A stretch of DNA of 64,000 bases, taken from contig NC_071354.1 in NCBI RefSeq assembly GCF_943734655.1, forward strand, positions 197,220,911 through 197,284,910, in the 5' to 3' direction. The stretch comes from Sabethes cyaneus. Taxonomy: Eukaryota > Arthropoda > Insecta > Diptera > Culicidae. A model generated the notes under the pieces. That model was given only the letters and a program-made list of their open reading frames with translations. It was not told the origin of the DNA and ran no database searches. Positions 23,170 through 34,929 of the stretch are shown here, piece by piece. Positions within the stretch are counted from its first letter, which is position 1, and each line of letters starts with the position of its first letter. A program made the position numbers and the translations under genes.

Positions 23170-24187
23170 AACCACAGATGCCTAACTTTAGAAATTGGAC
23201 TTAAAATGGGGCATTAAAAATGGACCTCAACAGAACTCCAAATTGCATGTGGAACTAGACTTGAATCTGGCCTTAAAATCGGAGATTAAATTGCATTTGA
23301 AATTGGGCCTGAAAGCGGAGATGAAACTGGAACCAACTTAGATTTGAAATCGGACTTTCAAAGGGACATTTAATTGCACTTGAAATTAGACCTAAAATTT
23401 GATATAAAATTGGAACTAAATTAGATTTGAAATTGGATTTACAATCGGACAGAAAAATTGGACTTCAATAGAACTTCAAATTGCACTTGAAACTGGATCT
23501 GAATTAAATCCTAAAATCGGACATTAAATTGCATTTGAAATTATACCTGAAACCGGAGATAAAATTGGAACTGAATTTGACTTAATATAAGACATTAAAT
23601 TGGACTTCAGATTGGAGGCGAAATTGGAGTTAAATTGACATTGGTTTTAAAAGGGGACATTGAAATATTAAAATTGGTCTTAAAATTGCACTTGAAACTA
23701 GACTTGAATTTGCCTTTTAAATTGGATCTGAAAGCGGGGGTGAAATTGGAACTAAATTAGACTTGACTTCAAACTTACAATGGGACATTAAATTGCGCTT
23801 GAAATTGGACTTGAAATCGGAGGTAAAATTGGACTTATTTTAGCCTTGAAACTGGACTTAAAATGGGACATTTAAAATGGACCTCAATTTGAATTCAAAT
23901 TGCATTTGGAACTAGATATGAATTTGGTCTTAAAATCGGCCAATCAACTGCACTTGAAATTGGATCTGAAATTAGAGGTGAACTTGGACCTGAATTGGAA
24001 TTAATATGGGATATTAAATTGGAGTTGAGATCGGGGGCGAAATTTAAATTAAATCGGTCTTAAAATTGGCTTTAAAACAGGCAGAAATTGGACCTCAATC
24101 GGACTTCAAATTGCATTTGCCCTTTGAATTGGATCTGAAATCGGAAGTAAAAGTTGACCTTAATTAGGCTTAAAATTGCATTTAAAA
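23170..24187. repeat. Degenerate minisatellite, left part
   Basis: A short theme (A)AATTGGACTTGAAATTGG, varied as AAATCGGA, AAATTGCACTTG and TAAATTGGAACT, repeats for about 1 kb. Longer blocks such as GGACATTAAATTGCATTTGAAATT recur at a larger period of roughly 250-300 bp, suggesting a higher-order unit. The array continues at 26146-26477 after an inserted foldback element. It is non-coding, with stops in all frames. Confidence 0.75.
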
Positions 24188-26145
24188 CCGGCCCACCGTG
24201 GGATGAAACCCAAATCTAGGTGGACAAAAGTAATTACGCTAAAACCGTTAGTCCTAGATATATAGTATGTTCGGAATAAATTTGTTACTTTAACTTCCAC
24301 ATTTTTTGGTGTATATGACATTAAGGTGACCATCATATTAAGCGAGTGCAACATATAAACTTTTTTATGGCTTAAGTTAGCTGAATAAAATGTTCTGCAA
24401 AGTCAATGAACATTAAATTTTAAGTAACTTTGCTGAAGAAATAAAAGCTCTATCTCTTATGGTTGGTGGGCTGGAACTATTTAAAGTTTTTTGGTCGGGG
24501 TGGACCTAAAAATCTGTTTTTTCTTTATATCTTCTTTCGTGTTTATTTCTCACAAATCATGCCTTCTGAGCAGTTTCACACGCATATAAAATGCACATTT
24601 TGTTTGAAGGAATCAAGTTGCTATCTCCTTCGGTTCCGAAGTTACAGGCACTTTTTCTAAAAAAAATATGTTTTTTTCAAATATCAATAACGTACAAAAT
24701 TGCTCAAAAGCAGCAAATAAAATTTGGTACAGATGTTTAGTAATATATTGGCCTCCGAAATTAATTGAGATCACATCGGTCCAGGTTGGCCCTTTTTTGC
24801 TAGACCGTATTGAATATTGAAGGAAAAATTACCGTTTTGCTTACCAAAATCACAATTTTTACGTAAATAGAATAGATTAAAGAAGCGAAATTAAGTCTAA
24901 ATGATTGTATATATTTTGATCAAGTATAATTAATAATGATATAACTTCTCTGGGCGACTTAAGTTTCTTGAAAACTGGAATACCTTTAATGTTTGCTATT
25001 AACAAATCTGAGTACTGTAGCATCATACTTACTACATCAGTAGTTGTTATCTCTCGAAAACTTTCGTGTATGCCTTTCTCTAACTTGCCTCTATATCTTG
25101 GTAATTGCTTCCTGTGCCTCTTCTGACATCATCCCAATCGGTAATATCAGAGCCTTGGAATCAGCTACAGTGGAGCCATGCATCAAAATTTTGTGCCTTG
25201 ACGAACGAGGGGTCCCCTGTTTCGAGTTACTTAAAGTGTAATTCTCATTTTTTAACAATTTTCAACCAATCAAGTACAAAAGTTTCAATATTTGAAGACC
25301 ACGTGTCAGTAGTAGTCCGGTTTCATCGAGAATTACTGTTATATTTTCGGCGACCACAGTTAATTAATGTTACAGCATTCACATCCCCTATGATAAAAGG
25401 TTTTTCAGCTCGAAGAAAATCCAGAGCCAGTTTCATAAACTTAATACAGATAATTGGGATAAAAACAAGCATTTAGACTTAATTTCGTTTCTTTAACCCA
25501 TTCTATTTACGTAAAAATTGTGATTTTGGTAAGTTAAGCGGTAATTTTTACTTCAATATTCAATACGGTCTAGCAAAAAAGGGCCGGCCTGGACCGATAT
25601 GATCTCAATTAATTTCAGAGACCAATATATTACTAAACATCTGTACCAAATTTGATTTGCTGCTTTTGAGCAGTTTTTACGTTATTGACATTTGAAAAAA
25701 CCATTTTTTTTTGGAAAAAATGCCTGTAGCTTGAAAACTGAAGGAGATAACGACTTGATTCCTTCAAACAAAATGTGCGTTTTCCATTCGTGTGAAAGTG
25801 CTCAGAAGGCATGATTTGTGAGAAATAAACAAGAAAGAAGATATAAAGAAAAAACCCCCAGCCCATCAATCATAAGAGATAAAACTTTTATTTCTTTAGC
25901 AAAGTTACTTAAAATTTAATGTTCTTTAACTTTGCAGAACATTTTATTCAGCTAACTTAAGCCATAAAAAAGTTAATATTTTGCACTCGCTTAATATGAT
26001 GGTCACCCCAATTTCATATACACCAAAAAATGCTGTTAAAATAACTAATTTATTCCGAACATACTATATACCTAGGACTAACGGTTTTAGCGTAATTACT
26101 TTTGTCAACCTAGATTTGGGTTTCATCCCACGGTGCGGCCATTGA
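24188..26145. mobile_element. Foldback element inserted in a minisatellite
   Basis: Arms of about 715 bp (24188-24902) and 675 bp (25470-26145) are inverted copies with scattered differences. The outer end GGCCCACCGTGGGATGAAAC faces GTTTCATCCCACGGTGCGGCC, and the inner ends are TTAAGTCTAAATG and CATTTAGACTTAA. The loop is about 567 bp. Minisatellite sequence lies on both sides, so the element entered an existing array. The open frames at 24463-24660, 25044-25476 and 25633-25869 show no recognisable domain. Confidence 0.8.
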
Positions 26146-26477
26146 AAATGGACCGCAAATGGACTTCAAATTGCATTTGGAACTAGACTTGCACCTGGCC
26201 TTAAAATCGGACATTAAATTGCAAATTGTACTAGAAATTGGATCTGAAATCGGAGGTGAAATTGTGCCTGAAATCGGAGGTCAAATTTGAACTAAATTAA
26301 ACTTGAAATTGAACTTAAAATGGGACATTAAAATTGGACCTCAATTGAACTTTAAATTGCCCATGGAACCAGCCTTGAATTTGACCTTGAAAATGGACAT
26401 TCAATTGACTTGAAAATAGATCTGAAGTGGGATGTTAAATTGGAATTCAATTGCACTTGTATTTGGACTTAATATAG
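26146..26477. repeat. Degenerate minisatellite, right part
   Basis: This continues the AAATTGGACTTGAAATTGG theme of 23170-24187 beyond the foldback insertion. It ends at the start of the repeat unit at 26478. Confidence 0.7.
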
Positions 26478-28025
26478 GGTATGTTACTGCTTCGTCGTAA
26501 TTGCCTATTCCCGTCCTAACCAACACAAATTACTAAAAATATCAGCGATTTTTATGACACATAATGCAAAATTAGTTATTCCCTAATATTTTAGTTTGCT
26601 GACTGTCATGTGCGATCAGTCAAAGTGAGCTGAGATCTATTTGAATGCTTTTTTTCATAGAAAAATTCCCAGCCAAATTTCCCACGTTTTTTCTTGCAAC
26701 GAAGAAGCAAATGTCGACTAATCGTTTCAATTTCCGTCATTCATATAATGAAAATAACCCATGCAACGCATTGCCGTTATTCTGCAGCCGGGAAAACTTG
26801 CATGACCTGCAGAAATTTTGCAGAATAGCATTTGTCATGCCGTCCTACACAAATACATGCGCGCTAGCTTCGTAAACATTATTGTGATTTTTAGTTCGGT
26901 CGATGAAAAATTTTGATAGACGGATTTCAAAACAGTACGACGAACAGAGGTGGGCACATTTCCGCTAATCCGCTAACAGCTAATCAGCTCAGCTAACATT
27001 TTGGTTAGCGGTTAGCGGTTTCGCTAATTTTTAAAACCGTTAGTGTTAGCGTTAGTTTCCGCTAAATTTATGTACCGCTAAATAAACCGCTAACTTTTTT
27101 TAGCAGGAGGAAAATTGTTGAGGAATATGAAAATTTTCTTTTAATTCTGCTAATGAACTATTTTCTATCAATATTATTGCACAGATTTGAGTCGAATCTC
27201 AAGACTTCGTAAAGTTTTTTACGCCTGGAAAACAGTTTTTCACAAAATTTGCTATGGCTGCGGAACTCCAAAGCAAACTTTGAAAAACTCTATCTTATGG
27301 AAAATTTCCAAAATGTTTTTTATTGTTTCTTGTTCTTGTACTTGTGTCATTCATTTACAAATGTGGTCATTGACTCATTGGCAAATTTCATCAATGACAA
27401 TCCGGATAAAATATTATTTGGAAAAATCTTTTACAAAATGTTCCACAGTGATAGAAAACTGCAAAGAATAATCGAAAAAACCATAGCCTGTCTCTTGGAA
27501 AATTTTTCTATCTCTTCTATTTTCAATGTGAGAATGTTCTTCAAAACATTTTTTATGAGCGCCTGTGATTTTTTTCATGATTTTTCCAGATATATACTTT
27601 ATCTTAGACTTTCGCAACGAACATTTCCGTTTTTGCCAAAATTGGCGCTTATCACAGTATTGCCAAATTTGCGCTACTACCCAATTTAGCGGTTAGCGGT
27701 TAGCTTTAGCTTCCGCTAAATTTTTGCTTACTTTAGCGGTTAGCGGTTATCGAAGCTAACGTTTTGAATTAGCGGACTAGCTGTTAGCGAAGCGAAAATT
27801 TCGGTTAGCGGTGCCCACCTCTGACGACGAATTTAAGTTATAAAGTCAGTTGCGTAATTTCAATAAAATGCTTTAATAATCGCTTTTTAGTGAATTCAAA
27901 GGGCACGTATCGGAAGGTTAGTGTGTTTGAGTCAAGTCAGCAGCAGATCTTTTGGAGTATTCTTTAAATCCACCTGTGTGACCCACCTAGAGTGACTTTC
28001 CTTATTACGACGGAAATTAGAAATA
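26478..28025 (+). repeat. Dispersed repeat copy A, interrupted by a hAT element
   Basis: Without the inserted hAT (26945-27823), this about 670 bp sequence is the inverted counterpart of 31337-32013. Shared blocks include GGGTATGTTACTGCTTCGTC, CGTAAACATTATTGTGATTT, GATGAAAAATTTTGATAGAC and TTAGTGAATTCAAAGGGCAC, with frequent substitutions. No ORF or terminal repeat identifies the family. Confidence 0.75.
26945..27823. mobile_element. Non-autonomous hAT element with perfect 8 bp target duplication
   Basis: The element starts CAGAGGTGGGCAC and ends in the exact complement, and is flanked on both sides by ACGACGAA (26937-26944 and 27824-27831). An 8 bp duplication with CAG...CTG ends is the hallmark of the hAT superfamily. 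Both ends carry about 130 bp of clustered TTAGCGG/CCGCTAA repeats, which probably serve as subterminal transposase-binding sites. At 879 bp it is too short for a transposase, and the open frame at 27249-27689 shows no hAT domain. The empty site is seen in the inverted repeat copy near 31550. Confidence 0.88.
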
Positions 28026-30905
28026 AACCTCCTTGTTGTATATTAAATATGTTATACCGTGTACCCTCGCTGGGGTGACCTTCCTTAATCTGAACATTTT
28101 TTACATTTTGTTCACATTAAAAACTGATCACGCGTCATACACAATTGACCTAATACGTTTTCTCTTGCTCAGTCACTTTGGTAATATAGCTCATATGCCA
28201 CTTATCTCTCTCCAGCACTAAAAATAGACTATTTTAGTTGATACTGTCGAGCCAATTTCCTCTTCTACAATCTGGATGTTAGGAATTCGCGCATATTCGA
28301 CATGTTTTGGAAACGTTTGTCTTCGTCAAATCAAAACAATAAGGTCATAGGGTGCGCGTCTTGCGCGTATGTGAAAATGAATAGAGTTATTACGAATTTG
28401 TTTATTCAACCCGGGATGTAATCAGATAGGAGCAAATGAACACAAAAAATTCATCCGGTTCCAATCGGGATTGAATATACAAATCCGCGTTTACCAAACA
28501 TTCAGATTAAAAATGAATTCGCCTGATCTGAACGAGGTGTTTTTCATATCAGCGGGGGTTGAGTGTAGAAGACAAGTGCTCCAGTCCCAACAAACATTTT
28601 TGTTGTATAATAGCTTATCAAGCGCTTGTTTGCTGCAAATTAGCTGTACTATGGTTGAATAAACTGCTCTTCAAATAAAATGTTTGTAGGGGTGTGCCCT
28701 GATACACTAAGGAGTGTCTGTATTTACCTTCTGTTTGTACATTTGCAGTACAGTTAACCAGCCAGAATACATTTCCGTCATTCGTCCTTGTGACGTCGAG
28801 CAAATATTGCACGAAGAAGAAAAAATTGTCAACCTAACTGTCGACTAAAGGAGCAACAGCAATTATATTGTGTTTCAGTAAACCTAAACGACGACAGCAC
28901 TGTAGATAACTGTTTCTCAATCTTGTTTACACATTGAGGACAAAATCCTTTTCTACCTCTTTTCCAGAAGAGGTAAAGCAAAGAGGTGACAATTTAACCT
29001 GGCTTCGTAAATTTACATACTGTTACAGGCTGACTGTTTGCTAGTTTGCAGTTATTTTTGCGCACGTTGAACTAACTGTTTCCCAAGAGCGGCCTTAAGG
29101 TGTAAGTCGGCAACGGAAACCCGTTATCCTGTTTTTCTATCTGCGTGTGTAGAAAAGTGACACCGTCGTAAAAATTGTAAAGTCATAAAAATGCAACGAA
29201 AAGCCGATTTTGACATTTGATTGTTTCGCCTTTTGGAAGGTACCATATGCCTTCGGGCTAAATAGCTGAGAAAGACCAATTACCGTCAAATTAAAGACTT
29301 CCATTGTCAACCAACCCGGTTCGGTCAAGGAAAAATTCCCATTACTCGACAACGGGCAACGTGAAAGCGAGTGAGAGCTTTACGCATTTGTCAACATTTT
29401 ATTTTCTTTTCATCAACTCGGGACACTACAAAGGACAAAGCCGAAAAGTGATCGCTTCATTGCTACAAACCAACCAAATCGAACAACAGAGCAAAATTCG
29501 GTTAAACGGATTTGTGATAAATTGTCATATGTTTTGGTTTCGTGCCGTCAACTTGATGCTCGACCGGCCGGCAGGGCCAGGATCAATTGCTACGTATGTG
29601 CAGCCGGAGAGGTATGTAGTTATCCGCTTGCAGTTAAACAGGAATGAAAACATTTGCAAATTGATTGCTTTCTCGGGTTGAAAATAATGAGGCATTATTT
29701 GGTATCACAATAGAACAGGATGGAATAAGCAACAAGTAGATATCAATTTAGAATTGAAAAGTATTTTAAGTTTGCTGGTGTAATGATACGTTCCTTCGCA
29801 AATTGAACATTTTTATTGTCCATTTTTTGTACATTCCGGAAAACATGAAAAATTCACGTGAGTCACACATTTTCCGGCCAAACTTTTCGAGCGCAACCCA
29901 ACATACCGAAACATCGGTCCTCTGCTGACCCGTTAAACCGATTAACAGATGGACCGAAAATTAATAATTTAGTTGAGTAAATAAAGAAACATAATTACGA
30001 GAATTGATTGAATCCCATCTTAAGTCCATTGTATCGCGAAGCCATTTGTCCTCGGCCTGGAATTTTTCGGCCGGTTGCAGCTCCAGCCTACCGATGCTCT
30101 ATACATTTAGGTATGGTCGGCTCTGTTTTTTTTTCTCGGTCTCTTTTTTCCGAGTCCTACACAGGACAATGCCAGCCAAAAGGCATATGCTGCTGCTGAC
30201 GGACGAACCGGCGGACTGGACGGCCCCGACAAAAAGTCAGAGAGGATAAAAAAAACAACCGAACATGGAATGGCATCGAGCCAGATTTCAGGAATGTTTT
30301 AATGCTCTTTAAATAATGAGCCGATATGGTAGTTTGGTTGGCTGCTGAAGCGGGAAAATTATGCTGCCATTGCTGAACAATGCGGCCTCGGCGGCCGTTT
30401 AGGATATGAGCCGTAGTACTTGCTTGGGATCACAGTAAATGGGAAAAACATCTGTGCGTCAGCGTGTTTTGCCTTTGGCCGGGCTGATTTTTCGCCTTTT
30501 GCCTCTGCGAAAACATTAATTATCGCGTGGCTTTCTCTGATGCTAGTCTGTGCGGTGCCCGGGGTGAAGTTTCCTGAAGTAGGGGACTCGAGTGTTTATT
30601 TGGAAGCACTTACAAACTTTACCGTCAATCGATGTGCCGTTTTAAGACGTAATTGGTGATTAATGTAAGATAAAGTATCCTATTTTCTCGCCTCTGAGGC
30701 ACTGAGAGATTTCTTTAATTGCTAATGTTGATCTTTTGTAATGATTTTTCAATTTTTTCAAATTTATTTTACTTTTATGATTAAAAATAATAGCCTACAA
30801 TAAATATTTGCAACAATGACATCAATTAGATATTTCTAGAAAGCAAATTTCTTGATAAGAATAGTGAAAAATATGAACTGCAGCGTTAAATCAATCAATC
30901 TAATC
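28026..30905. other. Intergenic, mostly unrecognised
   Basis: About 2.9 kb between two inverted repeat copies, with only short open frames lacking known domains (for example 29304-29681 and 30004-30249). One possible MITE at 28586-28691 is annotated separately. Nothing else recognised. Confidence 0.45.
28586..28691. mobile_element. Possible 106 bp MITE
   Basis: CCCAACAAACATTTTT at the left faces the complement of TAAAATGTTTGTAGGG at the right, giving a 14 of 16 bp terminal inverted repeat. No clear target duplication is visible and no second copy was noticed in the window, so this is tentative. Confidence 0.35.
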
Positions 30906-31325
30906 ACAGTTAACACAAGATCGTAATAGAAAGTTCACATTAAGTCGTATATATGTAAATTCTACATTGAAATTGCAGAATGATTAGAGTTTGTCCAAGC
31001 GAAGTATACAATAAGTTGTTTTGCAGTCGCGCGTGTCGTCATATACAACTCATGACTGTGAATTATAAAGCAGTATAGATGATAGCAATATTAAGTTGTA
31101 CTTTAATCGTACATTCAGGAGTATCGAGTTGTGTGTTCTAAAAACCGTTGCATAAAATGCAAGATACAATTACAAATTATTGTCTAAATTTTCGCACGTA
31201 TATTGCATCCACTTTGGTACTTATATGTTTTTATGTGGTATGAAATATAACTTTATCGTGCAGAAATGATTTCGTATTTCTCAATTGCAATCGAGGTATA
31301 CAAACCAACTTTTCGGTTGACTGAA
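30906..31325. mobile_element. CCCAGATAACA-family repeat, copy B
   Basis: Similar over about 400 bp to 4952-5369. It shares AACACAAGATCGTAATAGAA, TTGTTTTGCAGTCGCGCGTG, CATAAAATGCAAGAT and TTTTCGCACGTATATTGC. Its ends have decayed relative to copy A, so the outer boundaries are approximate. Confidence 0.65.
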
Positions 31326-31336
31326 ATCATTTAGCG

Positions 31337-32013
31337 TTTATTTCTAATTCCCGTCGTAGTAAGGAAAGCCACTCTAATTTTCATCATTTCTTAGGTGGAT
31401 TTAATGAATAGTCCAAAAGCTCTGCTGCTGATTTGACTCAAACACACTTACCTTCCGATCCGTGCCCTTTGAATTCACTAAAAAGCGATTGATAAAGCAT
31501 TTGATTGAAATTTCGCAACCGACTTTATATCTAAAATTCGTTGTACCGTTTTAAAATCCGTCCATCAAAATTTTTCATCGTCCGAACTAAAAATCACAAT
31601 AATGTTTACGAAGTTAGCGCGCATATTTTTGTGTAGAACAGCATGACAAATGTTATTCTGCAAAATTTCTGTAGGTTATGCAAGTTTTCCCGGCTGCAGA
31701 ATACTAACAATGCGTTGCGTGAGTAATTTTCATTTATAAATGACGGAAATTGAAACGATTAGTCGACATTTTCTTCTTCGTCGCACGAAAAAACGTTGGA
31801 AATTTGGCTGCTAGGAATTCTTTAATGAAAAAAAGCATTTAAATATATCTCAGCTCACTTTGATTGAACGCGTATGATAGGCAACAAACTAAAATATTAG
31901 GGAATAACTAATTTTGCATTGTATGTCTGTCATAAAAATCGCTGATATTTTTAATAATTTGTGTTGGATAGGACGGGAATAGGCAATTGCGACGAAGCAG
32001 CAACATACCCTAC
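31337..32013 (-). repeat. Dispersed repeat copy B, the empty site for the hAT insertion
   Basis: This is the inverted counterpart of 26478-28025. Where that copy has the hAT element between two ACGACGAA sequences, this copy has a single ACAACGAA (reverse complement TTCGTTGT near 31550). It therefore represents the unoccupied site. Confidence 0.75.
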
Positions 32014-32032
32014 CTTGTATTCTCCCTGCCTA

Positions 32033-32720
32033 CGGTGAGTAGTACGAAGGTGCAATTACAAGTCTAACTTACTCATAAAGCCGTATCCTGAGACCTCAAC
32101 CAAATAGCCACGGGTAGAATGAAGCCATAACAAGATTAACCCTTGCTTCGCTTCTATGGTCCCAAATTTAACTCTTTTCGCACACGCCCTGCACTGACCG
32201 GTGTAGCGCAGTAGTATCGAAATCAGTTGCCCATAAACAAACAATGGGCAGGGCAGGGGTGGTCAAGCCGTTCAACCCGGGACGACATGAGACAGTAGCG
32301 TTTACACCCCCAGCTCAGGTCCCAGGTCCCAGGTCACATGCACATCGGAATGTGAATCCGAACAGGCATTTATAGCACCATACCGATGCAGCTAACCCTT
32401 TGCTAAACTTTATTGTGGAAAGCTAGTCTGCCTGAAACTATGTGAAATTTAGGGCCGCGATAGCCAATACTGTCCCCTGTCGGATTTGAATGGGTTGACC
32501 CCTGTCCAGCCCATTGTTTGTTTATGGGCAACTGATTTCGATACTGCGCTACCGGCCAGTGCAGGGCGTGTGCGAAAAGAGTTAAATTTGAGACCAATAG
32601 AAACGAAGCAAGGGTTAATCTTGTTATAGCTTCATTCTGCCCGTGGCAATTTGGCTAGGGTCTTAGGATGTCTTAAGAAATAAGTTGGACCGAAGTAATT
32701 GCACCTCAGCACTGTACCAT
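32033..32720. repeat. Large imperfect palindrome
   Basis: Arms of about 225-250 bp (from 32033 to about 32285, and about 32475 to 32720) are inverted copies. GGTGCAATTAC, CCATAACAAGATTAACCCTT, TCTTTTCGCACACGCCCTGC and CCCATAAACAAACAATGGGC occur in both orientations. The loop is about 190-245 bp. No terminal motif or target duplication is clear. It is probably a foldback/MITE-type element. Confidence 0.65.
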
Positions 32721-34585
32721 TTGGGGCAAGCATTGCCAGTCAACCGGGAAGGGTTAATCTCATTAGTTAGACTTCTGTGTTTTGCATATAATCCTTTTAC
32801 AAATTTATGAAACAGGATTAGGTTGTTAACGATTCTAACTTCGGCTGGGAAAGAATTTTCAGGACAACAGCATGCAGTTATAGCAAGCCCACAGCCAAGC
32901 AGAAACCCAAAAGGATAAGCTATTTATTGATAGACTTTCGAACGGATTCCTGTAGATCGAGAATTTTATGTAAATCCTTTGAAACGGTTCTAAACGGCTG
33001 AACAATGCAATTAGACCGCTTGGGAAAGGAAACCTGACTATGGAACGCCTCCCGATTTTTTTTTGTTCGAACGGAATGGAATGCGATCCCGGATTGAAGC
33101 AGGCCGCCACGCCGTCGTTCCGGTTCCTCGCTCGAGCGTTTCGTTTGCCAGCCACATGTGAGCTCACTGGTCGTGGTGGTTTGGGCAATGTCTTCTTCAA
33201 TTGGCGGCGGTTGGCTCACGGTTTGGATTTCATGAGAGCAAATAAACCGAGCGTAACTTACGCTATGACACGTCCGTGGTTTGGTTGCTAGAGATCTGCT
33301 CTGGGCTCGAGTGAGTCGGTATGACACGCAAGCGTGCGCTTTGCTACTTCCCCGCAAGAAATGGGTGTCGCTTTGCTCACATAGAGTGCGGATTAGTTAA
33401 GATCGTATGGAACAATGGGGTTTAACAGACCGAAGCGCGGTTGTGCAGCTTCTTGGAAACGGTTTCGAAAGACCCGATCGCAGTATCAGTTGACACCTTG
33501 TGCTGTGCAAAAATGAACAAATAGAATGCGGTTTGGTTAAACTTACTGTTTCTCTCCCATGCATGCATTCAAATATACACACAAATCACAGTAAAAATGA
33601 CAACCGGACTAACTGTTGCTAAGATTGTAGGCATACATACCTGCAAACAACTTGTGCTTCTGAGGGTAGCATTCTAAAATCCCAACATAAAACGCAAAAG
33701 GGTTATCAATAAAAAGCTAATCCTTTGCGGATTCGACTCGCTTAGCTCAAATCAGCATAAGAAAGCAATCGAAATTTACATCTCACCGAGCCCATAAAAC
33801 GACCAATCACAGTAGAATAACCTGTAGTCAGCAGTTAGTCTCAGTGTATCGTTGAAAGGCTAATCCTATTAACGGTAACACTAACCTGCCTTGCGATCCT
33901 ATATATATAGCCCATGCATTCCTCAAAGCAAAACTCAAAGGGTACGGTAGATCATTTGACCGCTACTGTCTGCCCGTACGCCGAAGCCCGCCCGCCCGGT
34001 CAGGTAAATAATCCAATTATGCTCGACCAAATTAACCGATAATGGGATTAACTCTTTCTTTCCTGCTGGAGATCTATCGACCACACGCTTCAGCTGCCGA
34101 CGACGGACCAAGCCATCAGAATGTACGAAAAACAAACAGTGGGCCGATCGGGAGCCAACCCTTTTTCCCTTCGAATGCCGACTTAACTCTACTTGATGAA
34201 AGATTTGAGCGATTTTATTGCACCGAATTAACCGTTTTCCTTTGTCTCAGTTTGGCTTGAGCAAAGCCTTGAGGTACGCCAATGTAACGGAGGTTTGATG
34301 TGTACGAAAGTGTCTTGGGAAATACCAACACATGCCTATGCGTGACAAAGGGTAAAACCAACAAAGGGTGGCAAAGGGTTGAAACCCTTAGGAAAACGGG
34401 TAGCAGGGTAGATCCATGAGGTTCATTTATTCGAAAATAATTTGTTTTAGATTTCTTATACACATTTTTTTTCTTGGGAAGAGAAAATGTATGATGTAAA
34501 AAATTTAAATGGATGCACTGATAATTTTTTTTTGTATTTTTCACATGTAGATTGCGTCATATTTTAGTTTGTAGCTTGCCAATCG
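32721..34585. other. Intergenic, no recognised gene
   Basis: Open frames on both strands at 32859-33357 and 33935-34544 overlap each other and have no recognisable domain. Nothing else recognised. Confidence 0.45.
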
Positions 34586-34589
34586 CGGT

Positions 34590-34905
34590 ACTTTTCTTTA
34601 CTTTCCGCACATGTGATTACTGCCAGTTTCGCCGTGTCTCTCGATAACAATTTCGTAGTCCGTTTGGAAAGAGCCATCACTTTGGAGTAAGTTTTAGGCC
34701 TTCGCCTTTTTACCGCTCCCGATTTTCCGGTCGGTGGTCAGACTTTCTCGAAATCGTTTCAGGACATCACACACAGTGGATTTCGGACAATTCAAAAGTT
34801 TAGCCAACTTACGAACGGATACGATTACGAGGGCGCCGAATTGATTCGCTGCGCGCTCGTTCCGATGACGCCATGCTGTAAACAAGTGAAATCCTGACAA
34901 CAAAT
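34590..34905 (-). pseudogene. Tc1/mariner-like transposase N-terminal fragment
   Basis: The minus strand reads VRKLAKLLNCPKSTVCDVLK followed by RFRESLTTDRKIGSGKKAK. This is the helix-turn-helix and basic linker that begin Tc1/mariner-like transposases and bind the terminal repeats. The open piece is 34694-34903. Weak continuation is seen in another frame to about 34590, and no DDE catalytic domain follows. It abuts the truncated 5' end of the LINE at 34930. Confidence 0.7.
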
Positions 34906-34929
34906 GCCTCCTGTGATTCTGACACTTAT

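Noticed and set aside
25044..25476. Open frames in the loop of the second foldback element
   Set aside because: No similarity to transposases or host proteins recognised, and they lie in non-autonomous element sequence.
27249..27689. 146-codon open frame inside the hAT element as a possible transposase
   Set aside because: No hAT dimerisation or catalytic motif is visible, and composition is AT-driven (rich in F, L, N, K).
29304..29681. 125-codon plus-strand frame
   Set aside because: No domain, no splice signals, isolated in unrecognised intergenic DNA.
32859..33357. Overlapping minus-strand frames of 113 and 145 codons
   Set aside because: No recognisable domain and a competing plus-strand frame at 33040-33291.
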